A DNA stretch of 64,000 nt from Halodesulfovibrio sp. MK-HDV (GCF_009914765.1 NZ_WYDS01000001.1:1-64000), one strand, 5' to 3'. Shown: positions 45,356-54,865, counted from the first letter of the stretch. A program made the numbers and translations. The notes: generated by a model from the sequence alone, not told the origin.

Positions 45356-46975
45356 TTACTGTTCAATATGAGCACGCTGTTCGTGTTCATCCTTATAAAG
45401 CTTGTAGGTGATGGAATCAGCCACAGCTTGCCAGCTCGCCTCTATGATGTTGTAGGATACACCTACAGTCACCCAGCGCGAAAGATGGTCACCGGATTCA
45501 ATAAGAACGCGTACAAAGGAAGCTGTACCACCGCCTTCAGGATCTTCTGCTGTCATGACTCTAACTTTGAAGTCGAGCAGCTTCATCTCGGAGAGACGCG
45601 GGTAGAAGTTGCAGAGCGCTTTACGCAGTGCGTTATCCAAGGAGTTAACAGGACCACGCCCAGTTGCGGCGGTATGTTCCGTAACTCCTTCAACTTCAAC
45701 TATTACTGAAGCTTCAGAAATAGGATCTAAATCCTGAGCTTCTTTAAGTTCGAGCACACGGAATTGGTTGAGTTTAAAGAACTCCCTTACTCCACGACGA
45801 CCAAGCTTTTTGAGCAAAAGCAACTCTACAGAAGCTTCTGCTGCGGCATAGTCGTAGCCCATGCTGGAACGTTTTTTTAATTCATTGAGCAATCCTTTGA
45901 CAACCGGCTCATCCTTATCCAAATGGAATCCGAATTTTTTAGCCATGTTGACAATGTTAGCTCGTCCGGCAAGTTCTGTGAGCAGTACTCGCTGTCTGTT
46001 GCCGACAATTTCTGGATCAATGTGTTCGTACAATGCTGAGTTTCGGTTAACCGCACTTGCGTGAACACCACCTTTATGCGCAAACGCTGACCTGCCGACA
46101 AACGGCTGGCGATCGAATGGCATTACGTTGGCTACATCTGTAACAAATGCTGATGTACTTGTTAACAGTGCCAACTTGTCCTTACCAAGAGTCGAGTATT
46201 CGTCGTTGAATTTCAACTCAAGCGTAGGAATGATAGAGCAGAGGTTCGCATTACCACATCGTTCACCGATGCCGTTAATGGTTCCCTGAATATGGGTAGC
46301 GCCTGCCTGCACCGCAGCAATGGAGTTTGCCACTGCCAACTCACAGTCATTGTGAGCATGGATGCCAAGCTTTGCATCAGGGAGCGCTTTAGCAATAGCC
46401 TGTACAATTCGATACACTTCATGAGGCAATGTGCCACCGTTTGTATCGCACAGACTAAGCGTTTGAGCGCCTGCTTTGTGTGCTTCTGTAATAGCAACAA
46501 GAGCGTATTCCTGATTCGCTTTGAAGCCGTCAAAGAAATGTTCGGCATCAAAGACCACATCGCGACCCATAGAACTGAGGAACGCAACAGAGTCATGAAT
46601 AATTTTCAGGTTTTGTTCTAACGGAATTCGTAGCGCTTCGGTTGCGTGGATATCCCACGTTTTACCGAAAATGGTACACACATCTGATCCAGAACTAAGT
46701 AAATTACGTAGGTTCGGGTCGTTTTCCGCAGTAAAGCCTGGGTGATGGGTGCTCCCGAAAGCAGCAATTTTTGCATGCTTTAAGGATGTGCGCTTAATTT
46801 CATTAAAGAACGCCATGTCCACAGGGTTAGACCCTGGCCAGCCGCCTTCAATAAAATCTATACCAAGTTCGTCAAGCTTAAGAGCAATCTTAATTTTGTC
46901 GTCATTGGTAAGGCTGATGTCTTCTGATTGAGTTCCATCACGCAAACTTGTGTCGTAGATCTGAATTTTTTTCAT
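45356..46975 (-). CDS. cimA: (R)-citramalate synthase CimA
   Basis: Condenses pyruvate and acetyl-CoA to citramalate, the threonine-independent entry to isoleucine. 539 residues from the ATG ending at 46975 (behind GAAAGGG). Signatures: YDTSLRDGTQSEDISLT near residue 6, GGWPGSNPVD near 44, LCDTNGGTLPHEV near 158, GIHAHNDCELAVANS near 200, and a C-terminal regulatory LeuA dimer domain from about 410. Its long size and C-terminal domain fit CimA better than homocitrate synthase. Last gene of the minus-strand operon, 16 bases after lysC. Confidence 0.93.
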   Translation of the reverse strand: MKKIQIYDTSLRDGTQSEDISLTNDDKIKIALKLDELGIDFIEGGWPGSNPVDMAFFNEIKRTSLKHAKIAAFGSTHHPGFTAENDPNLRNLLSSGSDVCTIFGKTWDIHATEALRIPLEQNLKIIHDSVAFLSSMGRDVVFDAEHFFDGFKANQEYALVAITEAHKAGAQTLSLCDTNGGTLPHEVYRIVQAIAKALPDAKLGIHAHNDCELAVANSIAAVQAGATHIQGTINGIGERCGNANLCSIIPTLELKFNDEYSTLGKDKLALLTSTSAFVTDVANVMPFDRQPFVGRSAFAHKGGVHASAVNRNSALYEHIDPEIVGNRQRVLLTELAGRANIVNMAKKFGFHLDKDEPVVKGLLNELKKRSSMGYDYAAAEASVELLLLKKLGRRGVREFFKLNQFRVLELKEAQDLDPISEASVIVEVEGVTEHTAATGRGPVNSLDNALRKALCNFYPRLSEMKLLDFKVRVMTAEDPEGGGTASFVRVLIESGDHLSRWVTVGVSYNIIEASWQAVADSITYKLYKDEHEQRAHIEQ

Positions 46976-46991
46976 GGCCCTTTCAACTTTG

Positions 46992-48206
46992 TTATTCTTT
47001 GCCGAGCCCGAAGGCATCGTGCAGCGTTCTTACTGCGAGCTCCGTGTACTTCTCCTCGATAAGGCAGGTAATTTTAATTTCTGAGGTGCTAATCATGAGA
47101 ATGTTAATATTCTCTCTACGCAGAGCATCAAAAGCCTGTGCAGCCACGCCGGAATGGTTACGCATACCAACGCCGATGGCAGACACTTTACAAACATGTA
47201 AATCGTGCAGAACTTCTGCCGCATTTGTTTGTTTTTGAATATCAACCATGAGCTCGAGAGTCTTGTCCAGATCACCGCGCGGAACAGTAAATGTCATATC
47301 TGTTTTGTTATCACGGCTTGGGTTCTGAACGATCATATCAACAACAACACCGCCCTCTGAAAGCGGACCAAACAAGTTGGAAGCGATACCCGGCACGTCC
47401 GGAACATCGCGCAATGTAACGCGCGCCTGATCCTTGTCGTATGCGATACCTGAAACTAAAACGGCTTCCATGCGTGAATCCTCCTGAGTGACTAATGTGC
47501 CTGGGGCGTCTGTAAATGTTGAACGAACAAGTACTGGTACTTTGTACTTTTTTGCAAATTCTACAGAACGAATCTGTAAAACTTTAGCGCCCATGGAGGC
47601 CATTTCTAGCATTTCATCATAGGAAACGCGGTCCATTTTGCGAGCTGTACTTACGATATTAGGGTCGGTGGTGTATACGCCGTCTACATCGGTGTAAATT
47701 TCGCACTCACAGCCAAGTGCTGCGGCAAAAGCTACTGCGGATGTATCAGAACCGCCACGACCAAGTGTTGTTACGCGGGTTTCGTCGGTACAACCTTGGA
47801 ACCCAGCAACAGCGAGAACATCGTGTTTTTCAAGTAAACCTTGAAGCTTTTCCTGATTTATCCCTAAAATACGGGCGTTTCCGTGTGCACAGTCTGTGCT
47901 TACAGGAACCTGAAACCCGAGTAGGGAGCGAGTGTTAGCTCCGGCATCATTCATGAGCATCGAAAATAGTGCTACTGATACCTGTTCTCCAGTGGAGACA
48001 AGAACATCAATTTCCGCCGGGTCAGGGGAGGTGGACCATTTTTTTGCTAGTCCTAAAAGCCGGTTGGTTTCTCCTGACATTGCAGAAAGAACAACCACTA
48101 CTTTAAATCCCTTGGCACGAGCGGCAAGAACTTTATCACGTACTTTTTTCATGCACTCTAAAGTGGCAACGGAAGTTCCGCCGAACTTCTGAACCAGAAT
48201 ACGCAT
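46992..48206 (-). CDS. lysC: aspartate kinase LysC
   Basis: First step of the lysine/threonine/methionine pathway. 404 residues from MRILVQKFGGTSVA. Kinase motifs FGGTSV (residues 8-13), GFQGCTDETRVTTLGRGGSD (near 133-152) and TDVDGVYTTDP (near 175). Two C-terminal ACT domains begin near residue 262, suggesting feedback control by amino acids. It is followed directly by cimA, so amino-acid synthesis genes are grouped. Confidence 0.95.
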   Translation of the reverse strand: MRILVQKFGGTSVATLECMKKVRDKVLAARAKGFKVVVVLSAMSGETNRLLGLAKKWSTSPDPAEIDVLVSTGEQVSVALFSMLMNDAGANTRSLLGFQVPVSTDCAHGNARILGINQEKLQGLLEKHDVLAVAGFQGCTDETRVTTLGRGGSDTSAVAFAAALGCECEIYTDVDGVYTTDPNIVSTARKMDRVSYDEMLEMASMGAKVLQIRSVEFAKKYKVPVLVRSTFTDAPGTLVTQEDSRMEAVLVSGIAYDKDQARVTLRDVPDVPGIASNLFGPLSEGGVVVDMIVQNPSRDNKTDMTFTVPRGDLDKTLELMVDIQKQTNAAEVLHDLHVCKVSAIGVGMRNHSGVAAQAFDALRRENINILMISTSEIKITCLIEEKYTELAVRTLHDAFGLGKE

Positions 48207-48264
48207 ACTGATTCCTTTGTCGTTAGAAAGAGAATGAGAAGGGTAGAACAAGTCTACTAAATAA

Positions 48265-48756
48265 TTATGGTGCTACTTGCATCGAGGTCACAAGTGGTTT
48301 TAATGCCTCGATTACACGGGTAGCTCCTGCCCCTTTTACCAAAATGTCAATTTGTCGTCCTTCTTCGCATGGAATCCAACAGAATTGCAACCATTCATTC
48401 GGGTATTCCCGCTCTGGAAGGTGCTCCGCCCATTCAACAAGCATGAGGGTCTGCTCTTCATCCAGCAGTTCATAAAACGACTCGTCAACACATCCGCCTG
48501 CCAGTCTGTAAAGATCATAGTGAGCGGTTTCGGGAGTGGTTGGGTACAGGTTATATACATTAAAACTTGGGCTGCTTACTTCAGCTTCGTCCCCACCGGG
48601 AAGATGCTGAACAAGAGAGCGAACAAGGGTTGTCTTGCCCGAGCCCAGTGTACCTTTAAACAATAAAGTTTGCACAGGATTCGTCGAAACGAGAGCCTGT
48701 GCAAGATATTTTCCCAGAAGTTCGGTCTCTTCTGTGTTTTTTACATAAAGAAGCAC
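48265..48756 (-). CDS. tsaE: tRNA threonylcarbamoyladenosine biosynthesis ATPase TsaE
   Basis: ATPase that works with TsaB and TsaD to make the t6A37 modification of ANN-decoding tRNAs. 163 residues. P-loop FKGTLGSGKTTLVRSL near residue 40, SPSFNVYNLYP near 80, HYDLYRLAG near 97, and LVEWAEHLPE near 128. It sits between a CBS-domain gene and lysC. Confidence 0.93.
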   Translation of the reverse strand: MLLYVKNTEETELLGKYLAQALVSTNPVQTLLFKGTLGSGKTTLVRSLVQHLPGGDEAEVSSPSFNVYNLYPTTPETAHYDLYRLAGGCVDESFYELLDEEQTLMLVEWAEHLPEREYPNEWLQFCWIPCEEGRQIDILVKGAGATRVIEALKPLVTSMQVAP

Positions 48757-48763
48757 AGTTTGG

Positions 48764-49231
48764 TTACTCTTTGGGTTCTTCCTTAGGCAGGAGGGTGCGT
48801 AGAATATCTTCTTTTCCGACGATTCCTACCAATTTGCCATTTTTGACAACTGGCAGCGAATGGTAATTACTATCCACCATAAGCGTGGCGATTTCGTCAA
48901 TAGGCGCTTCTTCTGTCACAGATGTCGGAGCCGGCGTCATTGCCTCTACAACTTTGCTGGCAGATATCTTTCTCATTTCCGCATCCATATCAGCATTGGA
49001 ACGTAAAGGAATGATGCCGTCCAGTACTGTAAACAGTGAAGGAAGGTTAAGGCGCTTGTGTTGATTGATAAGATCGCTCTGGCAGATAATGCCAATAAGC
49101 GTTCCATCAGCTTCTACAACAGGCAGTCCGTTATATCGTTTTTCAACCATTATACGTGCTGCTGTTACAATATCATCATCCGGGGCAATCGTCTGTGGAT
49201 TCTCTGTCATTAGGTCGTAGGCTGTTAGCAT
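48764..49231 (-). CDS. CBS-domain protein
   Basis: 155 residues made of two CBS domains (MTENPQTIAPDDDIVTAARI, then VEAMTPAPTSVTEEAPIDEI), a module that usually binds adenine nucleotides. There is no partner catalytic domain, so it is a free-standing regulatory or energy-sensing protein whose target is unknown. Its start overlaps the end of the nnr gene by 7 bases. Confidence 0.88.
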   Translation of the reverse strand: MLTAYDLMTENPQTIAPDDDIVTAARIMVEKRYNGLPVVEADGTLIGIICQSDLINQHKRLNLPSLFTVLDGIIPLRSNADMDAEMRKISASKVVEAMTPAPTSVTEEAPIDEIATLMVDSNYHSLPVVKNGKLVGIVGKEDILRTLLPKEEPKE

Positions 49232-50775
49232 ATGTACTTCCTTACGGCTTTTGGCAAAGCATGAGCGATTTCTTGTGGCAGATTTCCCCTGTGTGGGAAT
49301 TCTTCTTCAAGAAACTCTCCAGCAAGCCCGTGTTCATAGACTCCAAGGCAGGCGGCTTCTCGTGCTGGAACTCCCTGTGCGAGGTGAGTTCCTAGAATTC
49401 CGGAAAGAACATCTCCAGATCCGGCAACTGCAAGGGCAGGTGTGCTGAACGGAGAAATAACAGTCGGCTTTCCTTGTTGCGCGACACAGCTTGCTGCTCC
49501 TTTCAGAATAACAGCACCTTTGAATGTGTCGTCAAGAAGTCTTGCAGATGTGAGCCTGTCTGCTTGAATTTCACTAATTGTTTTCCATGTTAGTCTTGCC
49601 ATTTCACCCGGGTGAGGGGTGAGAATGTCACTGTCAGACAGTGAGTGTAAAAGAATTTTATCTTCAGCAAGATGATAGAGAGCATCTGCGTCAAACACTG
49701 TTGGCGGTCGACGCAATGCAATCAGTTCTCGTAAAAAATTAGCTGCTTCGTCTGAGCGTCCCATACCGGGACCGATGATAAGACTGTCTGAGTGTTGTAT
49801 TGCCCGGATAAGTAACTCTGGGACATGGATAGGCCATTCATCAGATGTCCCGATATCAAGAGTTAATATTTCGGGTTGTTCTGCTTTAATTTCCTGTGTC
49901 AGTAGTGCGGGTGAAGCAATTGTTGCGTACCCGGCGCCAGAGCGCATGGCTCCTAGTGCAGATAAATGAGGTGCGCCGGTAAGTCCTTTTGAACCACCTA
50001 TAATAAGCACCTTACCTGCGGAGCCTTTATGCATTGCTTCAGACAGAGGTCTGCGAAAAGCAAGCACGTTGTCTGTCATTCCTACGTGAGAAGCTGGGTG
50101 CGTGGTTTGCACCTGTGCAGGGATTCCAATGGGACGTACATGTAAGTTGCCAACCCATTGGTCGGTTTCCGGCATGACCAGTCCGCATTTAGCCGCTTCA
50201 AACGTTACCGTGGAATTGGCTCGTACTGCTATAGGATCAACGGTACCTAACGTTCCGTTTAAACCGGACGGGATATCCAAAGCAAGCACGAAAGCTTTTT
50301 TGCCCAGCGAATTTATGTGTTCGATGATGCTTGCTTTATCAGAAGACAATGGACCACGAAGCCCTGTGCCGAGTAATCCGTCTATAATAATGTCCGGTTG
50401 TTCGGCACGCAACAAGCGTGAAGCATTTTTAGGCGTAAGTAACGCGTGAGGTGTACCAATGTTTCTGGCAAGCTTGAAATGATAGCCAGTTGTTTTGTGA
50501 TACTCTCGCACAGGTTTTGTATGAAGCAGTAGAACATCGGCACCAAGGTTATGTAGGTGTCTGGCAACAGCAGCAGCATCGCCGCCGTTATTTCCGCTTC
50601 CCATAAATGCGAGAACACGTTTGCCTGTTATGGACCCCGTCAGCTCGAGAAGCACATGAAGTGCTTCCCGGCTAGCGTTTTCCATAAGAATTTCTTCACG
50701 GATACCGAAAGCAGAAATTGCTTGAGTATCCCAGCTGTTCATTTCCGCCGGTGTCGGCAAGGGAATGTATGCCAT
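49225..50775 (-). CDS. nnr: bifunctional NAD(P)H-hydrate epimerase / ADP-dependent dehydratase
   Basis: Repairs damaged NAD(P)H hydrates. 516 residues from MAYIPLPTPAEMNSWD; a longer start is in frame but lacks a good ribosome site. The N-terminal YjeF epimerase domain (~1-215) has FMGSGNNGGDAAAVARHL near residue 53 and DIPSGLNG near 155. The C-terminal kinase-like dehydratase domain has GGSKGLTGAPHLSALGAMRSG, the GPGMGRS motif near 330, LTPHPGEMARL and AVAGSGDVLSGIL near 460. Confidence 0.94.
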   Translation of the reverse strand: MAYIPLPTPAEMNSWDTQAISAFGIREEILMENASREALHVLLELTGSITGKRVLAFMGSGNNGGDAAAVARHLHNLGADVLLLHTKPVREYHKTTGYHFKLARNIGTPHALLTPKNASRLLRAEQPDIIIDGLLGTGLRGPLSSDKASIIEHINSLGKKAFVLALDIPSGLNGTLGTVDPIAVRANSTVTFEAAKCGLVMPETDQWVGNLHVRPIGIPAQVQTTHPASHVGMTDNVLAFRRPLSEAMHKGSAGKVLIIGGSKGLTGAPHLSALGAMRSGAGYATIASPALLTQEIKAEQPEILTLDIGTSDEWPIHVPELLIRAIQHSDSLIIGPGMGRSDEAANFLRELIALRRPPTVFDADALYHLAEDKILLHSLSDSDILTPHPGEMARLTWKTISEIQADRLTSARLLDDTFKGAVILKGAASCVAQQGKPTVISPFSTPALAVAGSGDVLSGILGTHLAQGVPAREAACLGVYEHGLAGEFLEEEFPHRGNLPQEIAHALPKAVRKYIC

Positions 50776-50800
50776 TGAGCCTCCGTTAAACGGATGGTGA

Positions 50801-51175
50801 CTATAAGGACTCGAGAATAACAACAGCAGATGCTGTATCTCTGCCATGCGTTAAGCTGACATGGTACCGCGTTGCAGATAAAGCGTCTGCAACCTCTGCT
50901 GCTTTGTTATGTAGAACTAGCGTTGGTTTGCCGGAAGGTTCCGATTGTATCTCAATATCCTGAAACTGAATGCCTTGCGTAAAACCTGTTCCAAGCGCTT
51001 TTACTGCTGCTTCTTTTGCTGCAAAACGAGCCGCAATGTAGGCTACAGGGTGCTTGGGCAGTGCCGCTTGTTCATTCGGGTGTAGGATTCTCGAAGTGAA
51101 CCGGTCGCCATGTCGTTCAAACGATTTCTGGATGCGGTCCAGTTCTGTTGTATCAATACCAAGTCCGACAATCAC
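50801..51175 (-). CDS. acpS: holo-[acyl-carrier-protein] synthase AcpS
   Basis: Transfers 4'-phosphopantetheine from CoA to acyl carrier protein. About 124 residues from the GTG at 51175; an upstream GTG at 51187 is also in frame. Motifs: [12 protein letters not shown] at the N-terminus with the metal-binding Asp, [17 protein letters not shown] near residue 55, and the C-terminal [14 protein letters not shown]. It lies between pdxJ and nnr, a common bacterial neighbourhood. Confidence 0.93.
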   Translation of the reverse strand: MIVGLGIDTTELDRIQKSFERHGDRFTSRILHPNEQAALPKHPVAYIAARFAAKEAAVKALGTGFTQGIQFQDIEIQSEPSGKPTLVLHNKAAEVADALSATRYHVSLTHGRDTASAVVILESL

Positions 51176-51199
51176 CAAAAGCCCCACAGAATAGAATTG

Positions 51200-51925
51200 T
51201 TATTCAGCAAAAGAGCTGACGATATCGTTCATTTCACGCACAGCGCGATCCATACCTACAAGAACGGCACGGGAAACAATGGAATGACCGATAGAGTATT
51301 CAGTGATACCCGGAACATTCGCAAATTCGTACACGTTGGTGTAGTTAAGACCATGGCCAAGGTTAACCTTAAGGCCGAGGCGTTTAGCATACGCTACGCC
51401 TTTAATGATCTTGTCGCGTTCGAGCTGCATTTTTTCCGGAGTTTTTGCATCTGCAAAATGACCGGTATGAAGTTCGATGTATTCAGCACCACAAGCGTGA
51501 GAAGCATTAATCTGCTTTTCACTTGCTTCGATGAACAGGCTGGATTTAACGCCTGCTGCATGGAATGGTGCTAAGTATTCGCGGAAAAATTCTTCACGTC
51601 CTGCGACTACGAGGCCGCCTTCAGTGGTGAGTTCTTCGCGTTTTTCCGGTACAAGACAAATCATGTAAGGATTAATGCGAAGTGCAATCTCATGCATTTC
51701 TTCAGTGGCCGCCATTTCAAAATGGAAACGAGTATTCAGACAACGGGATACTAATTCGATATCGCGATCCTGAACATGACGACGGTCTTCACGAAGGTGC
51801 ATAATGATGCCACGTGCGCCAGCAAGCTCTGCAAAATGTGCAGCAGTTATTGGTTCTGGCTCAACACCGCCACGCTGTTGCCTAAGAGTTGCAACATGAT
51901 CAACATTAACTACTAAAACGGGCAT
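51200..51925 (-). CDS. pdxJ: pyridoxine 5'-phosphate synthase PdxJ
   Basis: Last step of the DXP-dependent vitamin B6 route. 241 residues. N-terminal [15 protein letters not shown] (residues 6-20), [14 protein letters not shown] (near 43), a TIM-barrel body with [14 protein letters not shown] near 140 and GHGLNYTNV near 185, ending in the family region [19 protein letters not shown]. First gene of the seven-gene minus-strand operon ending with cimA. Confidence 0.96.
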   Translation of the reverse strand: MPVLVVNVDHVATLRQQRGGVEPEPITAAHFAELAGARGIIMHLREDRRHVQDRDIELVSRCLNTRFHFEMAATEEMHEIALRINPYMICLVPEKREELTTEGGLVVAGREEFFREYLAPFHAAGVKSSLFIEASEKQINASHACGAEYIELHTGHFADAKTPEKMQLERDKIIKGVAYAKRLGLKVNLGHGLNYTNVYEFANVPGITEYSIGHSIVSRAVLVGMDRAVREMNDIVSSFAE

Positions 51926-52211
51926 ATCTTCTCCTCATATAAGTAAACCCATATGTATCTAACCACTTTATATAAAGTCTCGAGCAAAGAAAACATAGTT
52001 TTGCGGACTCTACAGATTTTATACACTCTTTTACAATAAACTTCATGCATAAAGTGCAATGAATCTACGTGAAAAATTTGTAAGGGCATTGGTTTGACGG
52101 CAAGTACGTAATCGACATCGAATTCATTTACAAAAATAAATTCCCATCCGATGGGCGTAGGTACTTGTATTGGAAATTTTTATGTATTTCACAATTCTTT
52201 CCTGCACATAA

Positions 52212-52240
52212 TTGACTGTTGAGATACAACTCAGTAAAGA
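52212..52240 (+). promoter_or_regulatory. candidate sigma-70 promoter of ugd
   Basis: TTGACT at 52212-52217 and TAAAGA at 52235-52240 with exact 17-base spacing, about 75 bases before the ugd start. Confidence 0.55.
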
Positions 52241-52250
52241 GAGTGTCCAT

Positions 52251-52284
52251 ATTTACATGAAATCTGAATTTACATGAAATCTGA
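52251..52284 (+). repeat. 17-base perfect tandem duplication in the ugd leader
   Basis: ATTTACATGAAATCTGA occurs twice back to back (52251-52267 and 52268-52284), between the candidate promoter and the ribosome site. Each copy contains ATGAAATCTGA, that is, a short start-to-stop reading frame. Confidence 0.9.
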
Positions 52285-52315
52285 CATCTCAGCAGGGATG
52301 AACTGGAGTTCGTTT

Positions 52316-53650
52316 ATGAACGTTTGTATTGTTGGCACTGGTTACGTTGGTCTTGTAAGCGCAGCATGCTTTGCAGAAATGGGTAATGCCATCACGTGTG
52401 TTGATGTAAATCCTGAAGTTGTTAAGATGCTTTCCAATGGCCAGGTTCATATTTGGGAACCTGGTTTGGAAGAACTTGTGCAGCGTAACTATGAAGAAAA
52501 GCGACTCACCTTCACAACAAGCCTCCAAGAAGGTATTGAGAAGTGTGATGTTGTATTTATTACCGTTGGTACCCCGTCTAGCGACGACGGTTCATGTGAT
52601 CTTTGCTATGTTGAGCAGGTTGCACGCCAGATTGGCGCGGTAATGACTTCCCCAAAAGTTATTGTTGATAAATCTACAGTACCTGTGGGTACTGCCGATT
52701 TCGTTACTTCCCTTGTACAGGAAGAACTTGATAAGCGCGGAGAATCCATTGGTTTTGCAGTTGTATCTAACCCAGAGTTCTTGAAAGAGGGCGACGCGGT
52801 TAGTGACTTTATGAAACCGGATCGTGTTATTGTTGGTACAGACGATGAAAATGCTGCTGCTGTTCTTGGCGAACTGTATGCTCCATTTGCCCGCAGTCGT
52901 GAAAAACTGATTGTTATGGGTGTTCGTAGTGCTGAAATGACCAAGTATGCAGCAAATTGCATGCTCGCGACAAAAATTTCTTTCATCAATGAAGTCGCAA
53001 ATATTTGTGAACGTGTTGGCGCGGATGTTCGTGACGTTCGTACCGGCATTGGTTCCGATCACCGCATCGGGTATGAATTCATCTACCCGGGTGTAGGCTA
53101 TGGTGGTTCTTGTTTCCCTAAAGACGTTAAAGCGCTGATCCACACTGCACACCAGTACGAGTACACTCCTGAGTTGCTCGAAGCTGTAGATAATGTGAAC
53201 AAACGTCAGAAAAAACGTATGGCAGAGCGTCTTGTTGAATACTTTGAGCCACAGGGTGGCGTTGAAGGAAAAACATTGGCTCTGTGGGGCATCGCGTTTA
53301 AAGCAAACACAGATGACACCCGTGAAGCTGCTTCCTTAGCTATTATCGAAGAGCTTACCGCAAAAGGTATGCGTATTCGTGCTTTTGATCCTGTAGCAGG
53401 CGATAAAGTAAAAGAGCGTTTTGCGGATAACGACTTAGTAGAAATCGTAGATGAGCAGTATGCAGCACTTGATGGTGCACAGGCTCTGATGGTTGTTACT
53501 GAGTGGCACCAGTTCCGCACACCTGATTTTGATCGCGTGAAGGAACAGCTTACAGCACCTATTTTGTTTGATGGACGCAACCTGTACAATGCCGCAACAA
53601 TGGCTGAGAAAGGGTTTGCGTACTTCTGCGTAGGTCGTAAAGCAGATTAA
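52316..53650 (+). CDS. ugd: UDP-glucose 6-dehydrogenase
   Basis: Oxidises UDP-glucose twice to UDP-glucuronate for capsule, exopolysaccharide or LPS. 444 residues from MNVCIVGTGYVG, with TGGAG upstream. NAD-binding motif GTGYVGLVSAACFAEMGN (residues 7-24), VDKSTVPVGTAD near 120, NPEFLKEGDAV near 155, and the catalytic cysteine in YGGSCFPKDVKAL near 262. The C-terminal UDP-binding domain is complete. It is expressed alone, ahead of a terminator-like stem. Confidence 0.96.
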   Translation: MNVCIVGTGYVGLVSAACFAEMGNAITCVDVNPEVVKMLSNGQVHIWEPGLEELVQRNYEEKRLTFTTSLQEGIEKCDVVFITVGTPSSDDGSCDLCYVEQVARQIGAVMTSPKVIVDKSTVPVGTADFVTSLVQEELDKRGESIGFAVVSNPEFLKEGDAVSDFMKPDRVIVGTDDENAAAVLGELYAPFARSREKLIVMGVRSAEMTKYAANCMLATKISFINEVANICERVGADVRDVRTGIGSDHRIGYEFIYPGVGYGGSCFPKDVKALIHTAHQYEYTPELLEAVDNVNKRQKKRMAERLVEYFEPQGGVEGKTLALWGIAFKANTDDTREAASLAIIEELTAKGMRIRAFDPVAGDKVKERFADNDLVEIVDEQYAALDGAQALMVVTEWHQFRTPDFDRVKEQLTAPILFDGRNLYNAATMAEKGFAYFCVGRKAD

Positions 53651-53678
53651 AACAAATTCGCACTCTGTTGCTTTTTTG

Positions 53679-53730
53679 AAAAAATCAGATGTTCACAGAT
53701 AAGATGTGGTGTTTAATTCTGATTCTTTTC
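53679..53730 (+). terminator. stem-loop after ugd, possible terminator
   Basis: GAAAAAATCAGA (about 53678-53689) can pair with TCTGATTCTTTT (about 53718-53729). The outer stem resembles the one after the EF-G gene (AAAAAATTCAG with CTGACTTTTT). Confidence 0.35.
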
Positions 53731-53844
53731 GTGCAATTGTACTTTCTTTATTCGTAAAGCCGTTGATAACGGCTAAAGATTGCACTGCACAAATTTGTTT
53801 TAGTTTAGGAAAAGCCCATCACCTATAGCGTGGTGACGATAAAG

Positions 53845-53901
53845 CCTTAAGAAAAGAAAAACCCTGCCGATGAGGAATCATCGGCAGGGTTTTTCTTAAG
53901 G
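53845..53901. terminator. long bidirectional terminator between ugd and the 75-residue gene
   Basis: ACCCTGCCGATGA / TCATCGGCAGGGT with loop GGAA, flanked by A-run and T-run, and by a further CCTTAAGAAAA / TTTTCTTAAGG pairing. It serves the minus-strand small gene and possibly ugd. Confidence 0.9.
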
Positions 53902-53908
53902 AAAAATC

Positions 53909-54136
53909 TTATAGTTGAGCAGTAGCGGCACAGCGCCTGCAAGATCTCAATTGAAGTTCCTGTAGAATCAATTTTTCGTATTGCAACGAATCTTGATTAT
54001 GCACAGGGGTGCCTTCTTTCAGAAAGCGTTCAAGAAATTGTGTTTCTTCCCAGAAATCAAGAAGTTCCTCGTCGCCAAGCGATTTAATCTGCATGGCAAG
54101 CGGCGTTTCTTCAGGGAATGGTAAGATGTTCGCCAT
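53909..54136 (-). CDS. hypothetical protein, 75 residues
   Basis: Not recognised. The start is the ATG at 54136, nine bases after GAGGAG; a longer in-frame version to 54172 lacks such a site. The protein is acidic and helical (IKSLGDEELLDFWEETQFL), ending in a basic, cysteine-containing tail (LRSCRRCAATAQL) whose CRRC could bind metal. A strong terminator follows directly, which supports expression as a single gene. Confidence 0.7.
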   Translation of the reverse strand: MANILPFPEETPLAMQIKSLGDEELLDFWEETQFLERFLKEGTPVHNQDSLQYEKLILQELQLRSCRRCAATAQL

Positions 54137-54337
54137 CAATTTGGTACTCCTCGCGGATAGCGTTACACTCAATTGCTTTTGAGCGAGGTTATATTATCTA
54201 ACACTCTGTTTTTTTACAACCGCTTTTATGGACGGTGGTATCGTCCTGTAGTTGCTTTGAATTGTGAGAACAGGTATGTGTCGATTTACTAAATTTTTCC
54301 CGTAATCGCTGCTCGGGAAAGTAAGGAGTTGTTCTGT

Positions 54338-54814
54338 ATGAATGAGCCTCAGAAGAAGCAGGATGACGAGCTGATGCAACTTGTCACCTTTAGTATAGGT
54401 GAAGAGGAATTTGGTGTTGATATTCTTAAAGTACAGGAAATTATCCGTACTATGGAAATCACTAAAGTGCCCAAAGCTCCAGTTTTTGTTGAGGGGGTAA
54501 TTAACCTTCGAGGAAAAGTGATTCCAATCATTGACCTAAGAAGGCGTTTCGGGCTTAGCTCCAAAGAGCATGACAAACACACCCGAATCATTGTAATCGA
54601 AATCAACAACATGATTGTCGGGTTTGTAGTTGATTCCGTGTCAGAAGTTCTGCGAATTCCAGCAGGCACGGTAGAACCGCCTCCGGCTGTTGTTGCAGGT
54701 ATGGAATCTGAGTACATCAGTGGTGTTGGTAAGCTTCAGGATCGTTTGCTTATTTTGCTTGATCTTGACCGTCTGCTTTCTAACGATGATCTTGACGTGC
54801 TCGGACAGATTTAG
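54338..54814 (+). CDS. cheW: chemotaxis coupling protein CheW
   Basis: Adaptor linking chemoreceptors to CheA. 158 residues from ATG 54338, behind AAGGAG at 54322. The CheW fold is clear: LVTFSIGEEEFGVDILKVQEI at residues 14-34 (here split as LVTFSIGEEEFG and VDILKVQEI), KAPVFVEGVINLRGKVIPII near 48, and DSVSEVLRIP near 105. No cheA or receptor gene lies nearby, so it is an orphan CheW. A terminator follows. Confidence 0.94.
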   Translation: MNEPQKKQDDELMQLVTFSIGEEEFGVDILKVQEIIRTMEITKVPKAPVFVEGVINLRGKVIPIIDLRRRFGLSSKEHDKHTRIIVIEINNMIVGFVVDSVSEVLRIPAGTVEPPPAVVAGMESEYISGVGKLQDRLLILLDLDRLLSNDDLDVLGQI

Positions 54815-54865
54815 TTTTTCCTTTGGGTTTTTTCGTCAAAAAAACGAATAACCTCTCTTGAAAAG

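Larger units (their letters stand above)
51926..52315. other. 390-base divergent intergenic region between pdxJ and ugd
   Basis: AT-rich and without a protein gene. It must hold the pdxJ promoter (minus) and holds a good ugd promoter (plus, 52212-52240). An inverted repeat CAAGTAC (52101-52107) / GTACTTG (52161-52167) and a 17-base tandem duplication (52251-52284) are also present. Confidence 0.7.

Noticed and set aside
45356-46975. 2-isopropylmalate or homocitrate synthase
   Set aside because: The N-terminal YDTSLRDGTQSEDIS and GGWPGSNP motifs and the length of 539 residues match citramalate synthase better.
48764-49231. CBS-domain protein as an IMP dehydrogenase fragment
   Set aside because: It has a complete, well-formed two-CBS protein with its own start and no sign of truncation.
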